From assembly GCA_052266715.1 (NCBI GenBank), contig JBQPRB010000009.1: 64,000 nt of DNA; one strand, given 5' to 3'. Both the position numbers and the translations under genes were made by a program. Source of the DNA: Jeotgalibaca sp052266715. GTDB taxonomy: Bacteria > Bacillota > Bacilli > Lactobacillales > Aerococcaceae. Position 1 is the first letter of the stretch. Every line of letters starts with the position of its first letter. Shown piece by piece: positions 12,333-21,417 of the stretch. The notes under the pieces are model-generated. The model worked only from the letters and a program-made list of their open reading frames with translations, was not told the DNA's origin and did no database searches.

Positions 12333-12386
12333 CCTATTTCATTAAAATAAGCGTGGAACCTCTCGAATCCACACTTTCCACTTATT

Positions 12387-12415
12387 ATTATACACTTTTT
12401 TGGGTGAAAATTCAA
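12387..12415 (-). promoter_or_regulatory. yaaA-recF-gyrB promoter
   Basis: On the minus strand: TTGAAT (12410-12415), a 17-nt spacer, consensus TATAAT (12387-12392), about 55 bp upstream of yaaA. Confidence 0.75.
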
Positions 12416-12500
12416 ATAGAGGGCAAAAAAGTGCCTTTCTAACGATTATAGGTTATAAACGACAAATATATACAATTTGTTCAAAAGCCATATATAAATC

Positions 12501-12540
12501 AAAAAAGAAAGAAGCATGAACGCCTCTTTCTTTTTTTTGA
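12501..12540 (-). terminator. Terminator after dnaN
   Basis: AAAAAAGAAAGAAGC pairs with GCCTCTTTCTTTTTT with one mismatch, immediately after the dnaN stop. This separates dnaAN from the yaaA transcript. Confidence 0.75.
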
Positions 12541-12544
12541 TTTA

Positions 12545-13696
12545 TTAATATGTTCTCACAGGTGTAATTAATTGTATGAAAGATTGTGGTATTTCTGTAT
12601 TGTCGTCGGCTGGTACAACCGTAAACGGACGAATTGGTGCAGTGAAACCAATGACAACATTTTGATGACCAAATGTTCTAAGCGCATCTTTCAAATAATC
12701 AGGGTTGAAAGAAATCACTAACGGATCTCCAGTTGCTTCCGTGTACTCTAATTCTTCCTCAACCGTTCCGATTTCAGGTGAATTCCCCGACAATTCAACA
12801 TGATCAGCAGAAATAGACAACTTAATGACATTATTTTTGCCTTCATGTGATAGAAGGGAAGCGCGATCTGTAGCTTGCAACAAGTCATTCGCATTAATAG
12901 TCAACTCTGTAACTGAGTTTGCTGGTATTAATCGATTTGTATCTGGATAGTATCCTTCTAAAAGACGTGAGTAGAAGTACAGGTTTTCAGCTTTAAATAG
13001 AACTTGGTTCTGAGTAACCATCATTTCGATTGTATCTTGATCTTCTATTATTTTTGAAAGTTCGGTCAAACTTTTACCAGGAATAATAACTTTATAACTC
13101 TTGTCTTTTAATGATTCCGGAACATTAATCGGAATAATACGTTGACTTAAACGGTGACTGTCAGTCGCAACGGCTTTTAATTGACCATTTTCAATAGTGA
13201 TGTTAACACCGGTCAGGATAGGGCGGCTTTCTTGGGTTGATGTTGCTATAACAGTATGCTGAATAACTTGTTTAAACAAGGTTGTTGGTAATGTAATAAC
13301 TTCATTTGAATCAATTACCGGAAAGTTGGGATAATTATCGACATCAATACTATTGATATTAAAAGCCGCATGGGCAGACGTAATGGCTGTTTGGAAATTA
13401 TCTCCCACTTCTATCGTTAATTTTTCATCCGACATTTTTCTTACAATTTCATTGAAGATACGGGCAGGAAGAACAATGCCGCCTTCTTCAATAACTTCTA
13501 ATTGATTGTCTTCATCTGAGACTGGGACAAATATTTCGATAGAGATATCAGAGTCACTACCACTCAACATTAAACCACTTTGATCGATAGTCATTTTAAC
13601 CCCGGTTAATACAGGAATAGTCGTTCGGGATGAAATAGCCCGTTGAACATCTGCTAGGTATTTCGTGAATTTGGATCGATTAATTGTAAACTTCAT
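12545..13696 (-). CDS. dnaN: DNA polymerase III beta clamp
   Basis: Ring-shaped sliding clamp that tethers the replicative polymerase. The start MKFTINRSKF at 13696 is chosen because GGAGGGAAGCAAT precedes it; an upstream in-frame ATG would place that site in the coding region. The 383 residues show the three-fold clamp repeat, with RPILTGVNIT in the second domain and the C-terminal ending LITPVRTY typical of DnaN. It follows dnaA after a gap that holds the origin unwinding element. Confidence 0.97.
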   Translation of the reverse strand: MKFTINRSKFTKYLADVQRAISSRTTIPVLTGVKMTIDQSGLMLSGSDSDISIEIFVPVSDEDNQLEVIEEGGIVLPARIFNEIVRKMSDEKLTIEVGDNFQTAITSAHAAFNINSIDVDNYPNFPVIDSNEVITLPTTLFKQVIQHTVIATSTQESRPILTGVNITIENGQLKAVATDSHRLSQRIIPINVPESLKDKSYKVIIPGKSLTELSKIIEDQDTIEMMVTQNQVLFKAENLYFYSRLLEGYYPDTNRLIPANSVTELTINANDLLQATDRASLLSHEGKNNVIKLSISADHVELSGNSPEIGTVEEELEYTEATGDPLVISFNPDYLKDALRTFGHQNVVIGFTAPIRPFTVVPADDNTEIPQSFIQLITPVRTY

Positions 13697-13712
13697 ATTG
13701 CTTCCCTCCGTC

Positions 13713-13866
13713 ATAAATTATATTAATAAAAAATAGTAGTAGTAGTAGGGGCTGTTGATAGTGTGGAAAACAGTTTGGAATGCATAAAAACAAAAGATTT
13801 CCACATGTGGACAACTTGTGCATAAAGATGTTTAAGAATAGTTGAATTATCCACACCCACCAAAAT
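13713..13866. other. oriC, dnaA-dnaN part with DnaA-trio unwinding element
   Basis: DnaA boxes: TTATCCACA perfect at 13847-13855, TGTGCATAA at 13817-13825, TGTGGACAA at 13806-13814, TGTGGAAAA at 13762-13770, and a weaker TGTTGATAG next to it. Following them is a short GC block (GGGGC, about 13748-13752), then TAG repeated five times (13734-13748), then an AT-rich run (13713-13733). Read 3'-to-5' the repeats are GAT trios, the DnaA-trio arrangement described for the B. subtilis basal unwinding system, in the same order and place. Confidence 0.75.
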
Positions 13867-15198
13867 CTATTTATTTTTCAATTTTTCAGTGATGGTTTTT
13901 ATTTCATGTTCCAGGCTGCTGTCTTTTTTGATGGCGGTCTGAATTTTATCATAAGCATGAAGAACTGTTGTATGATCTTTACCACCAAACTCCTGTCCAA
14001 TTTTAGGCAAGGAGCTATCTGTTAACTCTCTGGAGAGGTACATAGCAATTTGGCGGGGAAGAACGATACCTTTTGTACGCTTTTTCCCTTTTAATTCTTC
14101 AATGGTTATTTGATAAAACTTGGAAACAGTTTGCTGAATCACATAAATACTGAGTGCTTTAGGTTTATCAGTCGGCAAGATGCTTTTTAATGCATCAGCA
14201 GCCAGGCTGGTTGTAATGTCTTTACCTTGAATAGCTGAAAAGGCTTGGACTCTTACCAAAGCACCTTCTAGTTCCCGAATATTGGAGTCGATTTGACCCG
14301 CAATGTAACTCAATGTGTCATCCGGGATTTCTAACCGTTCACTGTTTGCTTTATTTCTCAAAATTGCAATCCGTGTTTCCAAATCAGGTGGAGTTATGTC
14401 GACGGACAGTCCCCAAGCAAAACGAGAGACTAATCTTTCCTGCAATTTTGGAATTTCATTGGGTAACCGATCACTGGTTAGAACAATTTGTTTCCGTTCA
14501 TCATATAAAGCGTTGAATGTATGGAAAAATTCTTCCTGCGTTCCTTCTTTATCGGCAAAGAACTGAATATCATCAACTAAAAGTAAATCGACACTTCGAT
14601 ATTCATTCCGAAATTGTTCCTGGGTTCGATTCTGAATGGAATTGATAAAATCATTAGCAAAAGTTTCACTGCTGACATATTTTACTTTGGCATCTGGGCG
14701 TAATTGCATCATTTGATGGCCAATCGCATGCATCAAATGCGTTTTACCTAAACCTACCCCTCCATAGAAGAAAAGGGGATTATAAATTGTTCCTGGTTCT
14801 TCTGCCACGACGAGTGCAGCAGCATGTGCCATTTGATTTCCTTTACCTATAACAAAAGTGTCAAAGGTGTATTTGCTATTTAGTTGTGCCTGTTTAAACG
14901 GTTTTTTTCCGTTAACATGAGGCCTTTCTTTTTCGATAGCAGGCATTTCTTCATTTTTTATCATGAAAATAGGCGATATTTCTTTATTTGTAAATTCATA
15001 GATGCCTTCGACAACCCTTGTAGCCAGATTATTTTGCCAATAATCCTTGTGAAGGGAAGACGGAACTTCGATAATGATATTTGTTTCCGTTAAACGAACA
15101 GGGACAGCACTATCGATCCATGTGTCGTAGCTGACTTTGGAAAGCGATTCTTTGAATTTTTCTTGTAGATAGCGCCAGAGAGAATAAATATCTTCCAA
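13867..15198 (-). CDS. dnaA: Chromosomal replication initiator DnaA
   Basis: AAA+ initiator that binds DnaA boxes and opens oriC. The start is TTG with AGGAGG nine bases upstream. In the 443 residues: domain I (about 1-85), a short linker, the AAA+ domain with Walker [16 protein letters not shown] and Walker [10 protein letters not shown], and the C-terminal helix-turn-helix domain with the signature [15 protein letters not shown]. Flanked on both sides by DnaA boxes. Confidence 0.97.
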   Translation of the reverse strand: MEDIYSLWRYLQEKFKESLSKVSYDTWIDSAVPVRLTETNIIIEVPSSLHKDYWQNNLATRVVEGIYEFTNKEISPIFMIKNEEMPAIEKERPHVNGKKPFKQAQLNSKYTFDTFVIGKGNQMAHAAALVVAEEPGTIYNPLFFYGGVGLGKTHLMHAIGHQMMQLRPDAKVKYVSSETFANDFINSIQNRTQEQFRNEYRSVDLLLVDDIQFFADKEGTQEEFFHTFNALYDERKQIVLTSDRLPNEIPKLQERLVSRFAWGLSVDITPPDLETRIAILRNKANSERLEIPDDTLSYIAGQIDSNIRELEGALVRVQAFSAIQGKDITTSLAADALKSILPTDKPKALSIYVIQQTVSKFYQITIEELKGKKRTKGIVLPRQIAMYLSRELTDSSLPKIGQEFGGKDHTTVLHAYDKIQTAIKKDSSLEHEIKTITEKLKNK

Positions 15199-15247
15199 TA
15201 GGAGCTTCCTCCTTCTTTTAAATTTTTGATTGTTTTCGCAAATATCA

Positions 15248-15276
15248 AGTATACATTATTTTAGCATTCCTGTGAA
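15248..15276 (-). promoter_or_regulatory. dnaA promoter
   Basis: On the minus strand: TTCACA (15271-15276), a 17-nt spacer, TATACT (15248-15253). A DnaA box (TTTTCCACA, 15280-15288) lies just upstream of the -35, consistent with autoregulation. Confidence 0.6.
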
Positions 15277-15279
15277 AGG

Positions 15280-15650
15280 TTTTCCACAACTCTTTAATCT
15301 GTGCATAAACATTTCCCAAGGCAGTTAAAAAGTTTTCCACAAGCTGAAAAACAGATGGGGATAATTTCATGAAAAAGAAAAACAGCTAACAAGAATTGTG
15401 GATAACCATCAGAAGACAAAGGTTGATATCGTTGGGTTTTCGATGCTTACCCACAAGTTGTGGAAGTTATCCCCTGTTTTTCATTAACAAACTGTTCCTA
15501 TGTGGACAACTGCTGAAAAAGGTTGGGATAAGGGGTGGGGGGTATTTTGTTTATACCGGGGACTGTGCAAAATAGAGAGAGAATGTGGATAAAAAATATT
15601 TTATTTGTTTTAAAAAAAGGTTTATCAATTCAATAAAATGTGCTATTATA
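15280..15650. other. oriC, rpmH-dnaA part
   Basis: DnaA boxes within one mismatch (or matching TTWTNCACA): 15280-15288, 15300-15308, 15333-15341, 15397-15405 (perfect), 15447-15455, 15501-15509, 15564-15572 and 15584-15592 (perfect), followed by an AT-rich stretch (15593-15640). All genes to the left are on the minus strand and those to the right on the plus strand, so replication is expected to diverge from here. Confidence 0.85.
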
Positions 15651-15680
15651 ATCGAGTGAGTCAAAAATACTTAGTTTTAC

Positions 15681-15710
15681 TTGACAGATAGCCTAATGTT
15701 TCCTTATAAT
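15681..15710 (+). promoter_or_regulatory. rpmH-rnpA promoter
   Basis: TTGACA (15681-15686), an 18-nt spacer, TATAAT (15705-15710), 70 bp before rpmH. A second weaker TATAAT lies at 15647-15652. Confidence 0.75.
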
Positions 15711-15780
15711 GTTTGGGACTATCTAGAAGAATTTTGCATATGTCATTATAGAAGCAAACATTATCAGGAGGTGCAAAAAA

Positions 15781-15915
15781 ATGAAAAGAACTTTCCAACC
15801 GAAAAAACGTAAACGTCAAACAGTTCATGGTTTCCGTAAACGCATGAGTACAAAAAACGGCCGTAATGTATTAGCAAGTAGACGCCGCAAAGGCAGAAAA
15901 GTATTGTCTGCATAA
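15781..15915 (+). CDS. rpmH: 50S ribosomal protein L34
   Basis: The 44-residue product [20 protein letters not shown] (first 20 residues) is the very basic L34, ending [11 protein letters not shown]. It is preceded by TCAGGAGGTGCAAAAAA, a strong ribosome-binding site. It is the first plus-strand gene after oriC and is followed by rnpA, the near-universal order. Confidence 0.97.
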   Translation: MKRTFQPKKRKRQTVHGFRKRMSTKNGRNVLASRRRKGRKVLSA

Positions 15916-15916
15916 G

Positions 15917-15944
15917 ATCACTGACCGTCAGTGGTCTTTTTTTT
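15917..15944 (+). terminator. Terminator/attenuator between rpmH and rnpA
   Basis: ATCACTGAC pairs with GTCAGTGGT (one G-U) followed by nine T. It probably reduces read-through so that rnpA is made at a lower level than L34. Confidence 0.75.
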
Positions 15945-15975
15945 TACATAAAACTTATAGGAAAGAGGATACAGG

Positions 15976-16311
15976 ATGCGTAAATCTTTTCGAGTAAAAA
16001 AAGAAAAAGAGTTCCAGAATGTATTCCATACTGGCTCTTCAAAAGCAAATCGCCAGTTTGTCATCTATAAAATGCCTAAAGAAGGACAGGACCATTTTCG
16101 AGTGGGGTTGTCCGTTGGTAAAAAAATTGGTAACGCAGTCACCCGTAATGCTGTAAAAAGAAAAATCCGTCAGGCTCTTTTAGAATTAAAACCGCAAATT
16201 AAGTCTGAAATTGATTTTATAATTATTGCACGCCAACCAACTGCGAATTTAACTACAGAAGAAATTAAAAAAAATCTGCTACATGTGTTAAAATTAGCAC
16301 ATGTAATATAG
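15976..16311 (+). CDS. rnpA: Ribonuclease P protein component
   Basis: Protein cofactor of RNase P, which trims tRNA 5' ends. The 111-residue protein starts [14 protein letters not shown] and has the RnpA motif [17 protein letters not shown] at about residues 55-70. GAAAGAGGATACAGG supplies the ribosome-binding site. Confidence 0.96.
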   Translation: MRKSFRVKKEKEFQNVFHTGSSKANRQFVIYKMPKEGQDHFRVGLSVGKKIGNAVTRNAVKRKIRQALLELKPQIKSEIDFIIIARQPTANLTTEEIKKNLLHVLKLAHVI

Positions 16312-16330
16312 TTCAAAGGAGGAAATTTTG

Positions 16331-17164
16331 TTGTCTAAGCGGAAGCGATTACTTTTATCTTTGGGACTGGTTATGGTCATGCTGGTTTTGTCGGCATGTG
16401 GTAACACGGCTCCCATCACTTCTGAGAGTACTGGATTTTGGGATGGAATTGTTATTTATAATTTTTCTCGTTTCATTATTTTCCTATCAGAAATGTTCAA
16501 TAATAGTTATGGTATGGGAATTATCATCTTTACATTTATTATTCGGGTCGTTTTAATCCCATTAAATTATTTCCAAACAAAGAGTACACGGAAGATGCAA
16601 AAAGTGCAGCCCCAAATCAAAGAGCTGCAAGCAAAATATGCATCCAAGGATACACAGACCCGTGAATTACTGCAATCGGAAATTTCTCGAGTTTATTCTG
16701 AAAATGGTGTGAATCCATACGCTGGTTGTTTACCAGCTGTTGTTCAAATGCCAGTGATGATTGCTTTGTATCAAGCCATCAGTCGTACAGAAGTACTACG
16801 TGAAGGAACATTCTTATGGATGAACTTGGGAGAACGTGACCCATACTTCATTTTACCGGTATTAGCTGCAATATTGACTTACTACACATCTAAATTGACG
16901 ATGATGTCTCAACCAGATGGTGGTGGCCAAGCTAAAGCTATGCTGTATACAATGCCAGCAATGATTTTATTCGTAGGTATTTCTTTACCAAGTGCGTTAT
17001 CATTATATTGGGTAGTAAGTAATGCATTCTCTGTTGGTCAAACATTGATCATGAATAATCCTTACAAAATCATTGCAGAACGCGATGAAGAGGAACGGGC
17101 TAAGAGAGAACGTGCAAAAGCGCTGGAAAAAGCTAGAAATCCGAAGAAAAAGAAAAGAAAATAA
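16331..17164 (+). CDS. yidC: Membrane protein insertase YidC (lipoprotein form)
   Basis: Oxa1/YidC/SpoIIIJ insertase that integrates proteins into the cytoplasmic membrane. Two TTG codons are adjacent; the second (16331) is favoured by its eight-base distance from AAAGGAGG. The N-terminus is a lipoprotein signal with lipobox LSAC at about residues 21-24, as in Gram-positive YidC. The rest has five hydrophobic segments, including the motif YAGCLPAVVQMPVMIALYQA, and a basic tail ending KKKKRK that may contact ribosomes. Confidence 0.93.
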   Translation: MSKRKRLLLSLGLVMVMLVLSACGNTAPITSESTGFWDGIVIYNFSRFIIFLSEMFNNSYGMGIIIFTFIIRVVLIPLNYFQTKSTRKMQKVQPQIKELQAKYASKDTQTRELLQSEISRVYSENGVNPYAGCLPAVVQMPVMIALYQAISRTEVLREGTFLWMNLGERDPYFILPVLAAILTYYTSKLTMMSQPDGGGQAKAMLYTMPAMILFVGISLPSALSLYWVVSNAFSVGQTLIMNNPYKIIAERDEEERAKRERAKALEKARNPKKKKRK

Positions 17165-17196
17165 TTTGTTCTTTGAAATGGAAGGATGGACAATTG

Positions 17197-18021
17197 ATGG
17201 AAAACGAAAAAATTGTAGTGCGCGAGACAACGGTTGATCAAGCAATCAGCAAAGGGTTAGCTCAACTAAATTTAGGCAGCCATGAAGTAGACATCAAAAT
17301 CATTTCTGAAGGGAAAAAGGGACTTTTCGGTTTTGGCCAAAAGGACGCTGAGGTGGAATTAACACCTAAAGTGCTCCCGGAAATGGATGAACCAGGTGAC
17401 ATTGCTATTTTTGAAAATGAGGAACGTGCCAATCATCTTGCTGAAAACCCGGAAACTGAAGCTCCTGTAACCCAAGAGGACAACTATGATTATTCTGATA
17501 CGTTGGAATATGCTGATGAAGATGAAGAAGAGGAAGATTTCGATGAAGAACCTGCTTCTGAATCCTCACGCCAAGAAGCTATTTCAAGTGTTAGCGATTA
17601 TTTAACAAAAACTGTTGAAGTTTATGGTGCACCTGCCGAAGTGACAGCAGAAGTAAAACATAATATCATCACTTTCCAGATCGATACCAACAAACCAGGT
17701 TTAGTCATAGGTAAACATGGAAAAATTATTAATGCGTTACAAATATTGGCACAAACTATTTTCCAACAACATGAACGCAGTCGCGTGTCTGTTGTGGTTA
17801 ATGTGGGAGATTACCGGGAACGCCGGGCGAGCATCCTGGAAAACATTGCGGATCGTACAGCGGAACGTGTACTGCGTACAAAGCAACCAGTCTTCCTTGA
17901 ACCGTTACCAGCTTTCGAACGGAAACAAATCCATGCTTATTTAAGCAAAAACAAACGTATTTCAACTCACTCTGAGGGTAAAGAACCACATCGTTACCTC
18001 GTAGTAGAAATATCAGAATAA
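17197..18021 (+). CDS. khpB: RNA-binding protein KhpB/Jag (EloR)
   Basis: RNA-binding regulator linked to cell elongation in Lactobacillales. The start is MENEKIVVRETT at 17197, with GGAAGGATGG upstream; the longer frame begins inside the ribosome-binding site. Domains in order: Jag-N (about 1-50, with KKGLFGFGQKDAEV), an acidic linker very rich in Asp/Glu (about 75-125), a KH domain with GLVIGKHGKIINALQ, and an R3H domain with ERKQIHAYL and SEGKEPHRYLVV. It follows yidC as in most Firmicutes. Confidence 0.93.
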   Translation: MENEKIVVRETTVDQAISKGLAQLNLGSHEVDIKIISEGKKGLFGFGQKDAEVELTPKVLPEMDEPGDIAIFENEERANHLAENPETEAPVTQEDNYDYSDTLEYADEDEEEEDFDEEPASESSRQEAISSVSDYLTKTVEVYGAPAEVTAEVKHNIITFQIDTNKPGLVIGKHGKIINALQILAQTIFQQHERSRVSVVVNVGDYRERRASILENIADRTAERVLRTKQPVFLEPLPAFERKQIHAYLSKNKRISTHSEGKEPHRYLVVEISE

Positions 18022-18028
18022 AATTTTC

Positions 18029-18066
18029 AAAAAGCTATCTCTTCGTTTTGGAAGAGATAGCTTTTT
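18029..18066 (+). terminator. Terminator after jag
   Basis: A perfect 16-bp stem (18029-18044 with 18051-18066) with loop GTTTTG and a T-rich arm. This ends the rpmH-rnpA-yidC-jag transcript. Confidence 0.85.
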
Positions 18067-18111
18067 TATTTGGGAAACAATAAACTGGTATTAAAAGGGA
18101 GGAGTTCACTG

Positions 18112-18987
18112 ATGGAGAAAATGAAGTTAACCGCAAAAGATAGTTTGGGCATTTCTATTGCCATCTATGCGGTGGATGATCCTATTGGGGTGGTACAAAT
18201 TATTCATGGATCAAAGGAGCATAAGGGCCGCTATGCCGATTTTTGTAGCTACTTGCAAAAAGAAGGTTTTGCGGTTGTTATAGCTGATATTCGTGGCCAT
18301 GGTGAATCCATTAACGAAGCAAATCCATTTGGTTTCATGGATGGTCCAGATCGGGTCATCGAAGACCAATTATTGGTAACTGATTTTATTAAAAAACGCT
18401 ATCCAGAAAAAGAAATTTATTTGTTTGGACACTCATTAGGGTCCCTGTTTGCCCGTATTTATATTCAAAATCATGACCATCTCATTTCCAAGCTGGTCAT
18501 GACAGGAACGGTTAACTACGTGTATGGTGTAGAAATTGCTGAGATGTATGGCCGGTTATTGACGCGCTTGCGTGGTAAGGATGGCGACAGTCTCCTGATT
18601 CGTCTTATAAAAAAAATTCAGGGAGAAGAAGCAATGACATGGGTAAGTGTAAATAAAGATAATCTCATGGCAATCAAGAACGATCCAATGATAGTCAAGG
18701 AATATGCTAATATTTCTCTCTTAACCATCATCCAAGCAGACAGAATGATGCATCTAGAATCAATGTTTGAATGTAAAAATCCTGCTTTAAAAATACTGAG
18801 TCTGACCGGGGATGGCGATCCAGTGACGGGAAGAGATCGTGGATTGAGTGAATCACTCACGTTTTTGAAAAAGGTCGGTTATAAATATATAACAAAGATG
18901 GTTTATCATGGAATGAATCACGAAGTGCTGAATGAAGAAAATAATGGCTTGGTTTACAAGGATATTGTACGTTTTTTAAAAAAGTAG
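18112..18987 (+). CDS. Alpha/beta hydrolase, lysophospholipase/S33 type
   Basis: Predicted cytoplasmic serine hydrolase, probably acting on lipid esters or small esters; the substrate is not known. The ATG at 18112 follows GGGAGGAGTTCACTG and is preferred over an earlier in-frame start. The 291 residues show HGSKEHKGRYADF (oxyanion region), the nucleophile elbow FGHSLGSLF, an Asp in SLTGDGDPVTG and a His in YHGMNHEVLNE, forming a plausible Ser-Asp-His triad. It stands alone between two terminator/leader regions. Confidence 0.85.
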   Translation: MEKMKLTAKDSLGISIAIYAVDDPIGVVQIIHGSKEHKGRYADFCSYLQKEGFAVVIADIRGHGESINEANPFGFMDGPDRVIEDQLLVTDFIKKRYPEKEIYLFGHSLGSLFARIYIQNHDHLISKLVMTGTVNYVYGVEIAEMYGRLLTRLRGKDGDSLLIRLIKKIQGEEAMTWVSVNKDNLMAIKNDPMIVKEYANISLLTIIQADRMMHLESMFECKNPALKILSLTGDGDPVTGRDRGLSESLTFLKKVGYKYITKMVYHGMNHEVLNEENNGLVYKDIVRFLKK

Positions 18988-19020
18988 ACAAAGAAGTTTT
19001 TTAATGATATTCTAATTTTA

Positions 19021-19190
19021 ATTGAAAAAAGAGGTAGCAATGTAAAAAAGTAATCAATGGGAGAAGGCATTCAATGATCATTGATGAAAGGTAATCATTG
19101 CCGAACGATGCAGATTGGCAAATTTCCATCGTGGGGGTATAGGAAATACTTATATCACTCCTACTTGAAAAGTAGAGGCGCTGAGAAATT
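19021..19190 (+). ncRNA. Lysine riboswitch (L box)
   Basis: Conserved L-box elements appear in order: AGAGGTAGC, AAAGTAATC, GGGAGAAGGCATTCAATG, GATGAAAGGTAATCATTGCCGAA, TGGGGGTATAGGAAATAC and the final hairpin CTACTTGAAAAGTAG followed by AGGCGCTGAGA. The layout resembles the lysine aptamers of B. subtilis lysC and Thermotoga. It precedes lysA-dapA-dapB, lysine-pathway genes, and a terminator. The outer P1 helix is weak by eye. Confidence 0.85.
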
Positions 19191-19212
19191 GTTACATCCA
19201 CTGTAAAAATTT

Positions 19213-19240
19213 AGAAGGCGCCAGAAATGGCGTCTTTTTT
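19213..19240 (+). terminator. Riboswitch-controlled terminator
   Basis: AAGGCGCCA pairs with TGGCGTCTT (one G-U) followed by a T run, 30 bp before lysA. Lysine binding would favour this hairpin and stop transcription; the control direction is inferred from the known class. Confidence 0.8.
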
Positions 19241-19273
19241 GTACAAAAAAACCAGTATTCAGGAGGAAAATAA

Positions 19274-20539
19274 ATGAAAGAACTCGTTATCGGAGGTATG
19301 ACGGCGGGCGAATTGGTAGCTCAGTACGGGACACCACTTTACGTTTACGACCAAGCGAAACTTGAAAACAACTTGGAAGCTTATACGCAAAACTTTAAAT
19401 CAGATTTATTTCAAACAAAGATACTCTATGCATCGAAAGCTTTCCAGACCATCGGAATGTTGGATTTGATTGCTAACTATGGTTTAGGCGTGGACGTTGT
19501 TAGTGGCGGTGAATTATATACGGCACTACAATCAGATGTGCCAGTTGAAAAAATTCATTTTCACGGAAATAATAAAACAACCGAAGAACTCCGTATGGCT
19601 TTTGAAAGTGGCATCGTGCATATTGTTGCTGACAACGTGATGGAGCTGGAAGAAATTGCGGAATTGGCGGAAGAATACCAACGAGCAGTCACTATTCAAA
19701 TTCGATTGAATGTCGGCATTGAAGCGCATACGCATGAATATATCGTGACAACACATATTGATTCAAAATTCGGGATCGCCTTTGGTAGTGAAGATTATCA
19801 AGCTTGTCTGGCTATCTTTGAAAAGAGTGATTATCTTCATTTGGAAGGTTTCCATGTTCATATCGGCTCTCAAATTTTTGAAATGGATGCTTGGTATGCC
19901 GCCATCGATAAAATGCTTGGCTATTTGGCAACGTTCGATTATCCGATGACTCTCAACTTGGGCGGAGGCTTTGGCGTGCGTTACACAGATGAAGATCAAC
20001 CCATGCCTATTAAAGAAAATATGGAACAGATTTTATCTTATTTAGAGGGGAAATTACAGGAAACTGGCGTTACGATCAATGAAGTAGTGATTGAGCCTGG
20101 TCGCAGTTTAGTAGCAGAAGCCGGGATTACCCTTTATGAAATTGGTTATCAAAAACAAACACCCAATAAGCATTATTATTTTGTGGACGGTGGAATGGGG
20201 GATAACATCCGACCAAGCTTGTACCAGGCAAAATATGCCTGTGATGTTGCCAATAAAATAGATGCAGAAAAAACAGAATTAGTGACGGTAGCAGGAAAAT
20301 ACTGCGAATCCGGTGATGTTTTGATTCATGATGTCCATTTACCACCTGTTGAAAAAGGCGATGTGTTGGTGGTTTATTCAACCGGAGCGTATGGTTACTC
20401 GATGAGCAGTAACTATAACCGCAATCCGACGCCAGCCGTCGTTTTCGTAAAAGATGGTAAAGCGAGAGAAATTGTTAAGCGACAAACCTTGGCAGATTTA
20501 ATCAGGAATGATGTAAAAAACGGAGGCGAGTGGAAATGA
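19274..20539 (+). CDS. lysA: Diaminopimelate decarboxylase
   Basis: PLP enzyme that makes L-lysine from meso-diaminopimelate, the last pathway step. The 421 residues contain the alanine-racemase-like barrel with the PLP lysine in ILYASKAFQ (about residue 57), the glycine loop NLGGGFGVRY, the EPGRSLVAEAG motif, and the substrate motif GKYCESGDVL. The start follows AGGAGGAAAATAA. It is first in a three-gene operon; its stop overlaps the dapA start (ATGA). Confidence 0.96.
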   Translation: MKELVIGGMTAGELVAQYGTPLYVYDQAKLENNLEAYTQNFKSDLFQTKILYASKAFQTIGMLDLIANYGLGVDVVSGGELYTALQSDVPVEKIHFHGNNKTTEELRMAFESGIVHIVADNVMELEEIAELAEEYQRAVTIQIRLNVGIEAHTHEYIVTTHIDSKFGIAFGSEDYQACLAIFEKSDYLHLEGFHVHIGSQIFEMDAWYAAIDKMLGYLATFDYPMTLNLGGGFGVRYTDEDQPMPIKENMEQILSYLEGKLQETGVTINEVVIEPGRSLVAEAGITLYEIGYQKQTPNKHYYFVDGGMGDNIRPSLYQAKYACDVANKIDAEKTELVTVAGKYCESGDVLIHDVHLPPVEKGDVLVVYSTGAYGYSMSSNYNRNPTPAVVFVKDGKAREIVKRQTLADLIRNDVKNGGEWK

Positions 20540-21417
20540 TTGAAGGATCGATGGTTGCATTGGTTACCCCAATGAATGAAGATGGTAGCATCAATTATAC
20601 GAAGACGGCAGAATTGCTGGAATGGCATATTCAAAGCGGGACGGACGGTATCGTTATTTTGGGTACGACCGGAGAAGCTTCAACAATGACCTTTGAAGAG
20701 GAAAAAGAATTGCTCGCCTTCTGTAACGAGAAAATTGCCAAACGCGTGCCGATGATAGTGGGTAGCGGCAGCAATAGCACCGCCACGGCGATTTCCAACA
20801 GCCAGGCTTTTACGGCATTGGGAGCCGATTATCTGTTGGTGGTCACCCCGTATTACAATAAAGCAAACGATGCTGGCATGATCCGTCATTTTGAGATGGT
20901 GGCCGACAGTGTGGATGTGCCGATTATCATGTACAACATCCCGGGTCGTACGGGCTGCAGCATTGCGCCAGAAGTGGTGGGCAAACTGGCCCAGCACCCG
21001 AATATCGTGGGGCTCAAGGAAGCGTCCGGTGATATCAGTTATGTGATGAACGTTGCCCAATACGTGAGCGCTGATTTTGCGCTTTACAGCGGCAACGACG
21101 ATATGATTATACCGTTATTGAGTGCCGGTGGAACGGGAGTCATCAGTGTCTGGGCAAACATCATGCCGAAAACGGTCCATGATATGGTCCGCCTGTATTT
21201 GGATGGAAAAACAGGAGAGGCGTTGGCAATTCAATTGAAATATCTGGAACTCATCCACTCCCTGTTCTATGATGTTAATCCGATTCCAGTCAAATATGCC
21301 ATGAACTGGATGGGCTGGGATGTCGGTTCCTTGCGCATGCCACTTGGGGAAATGGAAGAGGCCGCCTACCAACGGATGGTAAAAGTTTTGGAGCGGTTTG
21401 AGGAGGAATTGCGTTGA
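20536..21417 (+). CDS. dapA: 4-hydroxy-tetrahydrodipicolinate synthase
   Basis: Condenses pyruvate with aspartate semialdehyde. The ATG at 20536 lies nine bases after GGAGG and overlaps the lysA stop; an in-frame GTG six bases earlier is less likely. The 293-residue barrel has GTTGEASTM, the catalytic Tyr in VVTPYYNKAN, the Schiff-base Lys in GLKEASGD at about residue 161 and YSGNDDMIIPLLSAGG. Codon use looks more GC-rich than in lysA and dapB by eye, a mild hint of separate history. Confidence 0.96.
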   Translation: MIEGSMVALVTPMNEDGSINYTKTAELLEWHIQSGTDGIVILGTTGEASTMTFEEEKELLAFCNEKIAKRVPMIVGSGSNSTATAISNSQAFTALGADYLLVVTPYYNKANDAGMIRHFEMVADSVDVPIIMYNIPGRTGCSIAPEVVGKLAQHPNIVGLKEASGDISYVMNVAQYVSADFALYSGNDDMIIPLLSAGGTGVISVWANIMPKTVHDMVRLYLDGKTGEALAIQLKYLELIHSLFYDVNPIPVKYAMNWMGWDVGSLRMPLGEMEEAAYQRMVKVLERFEEELR

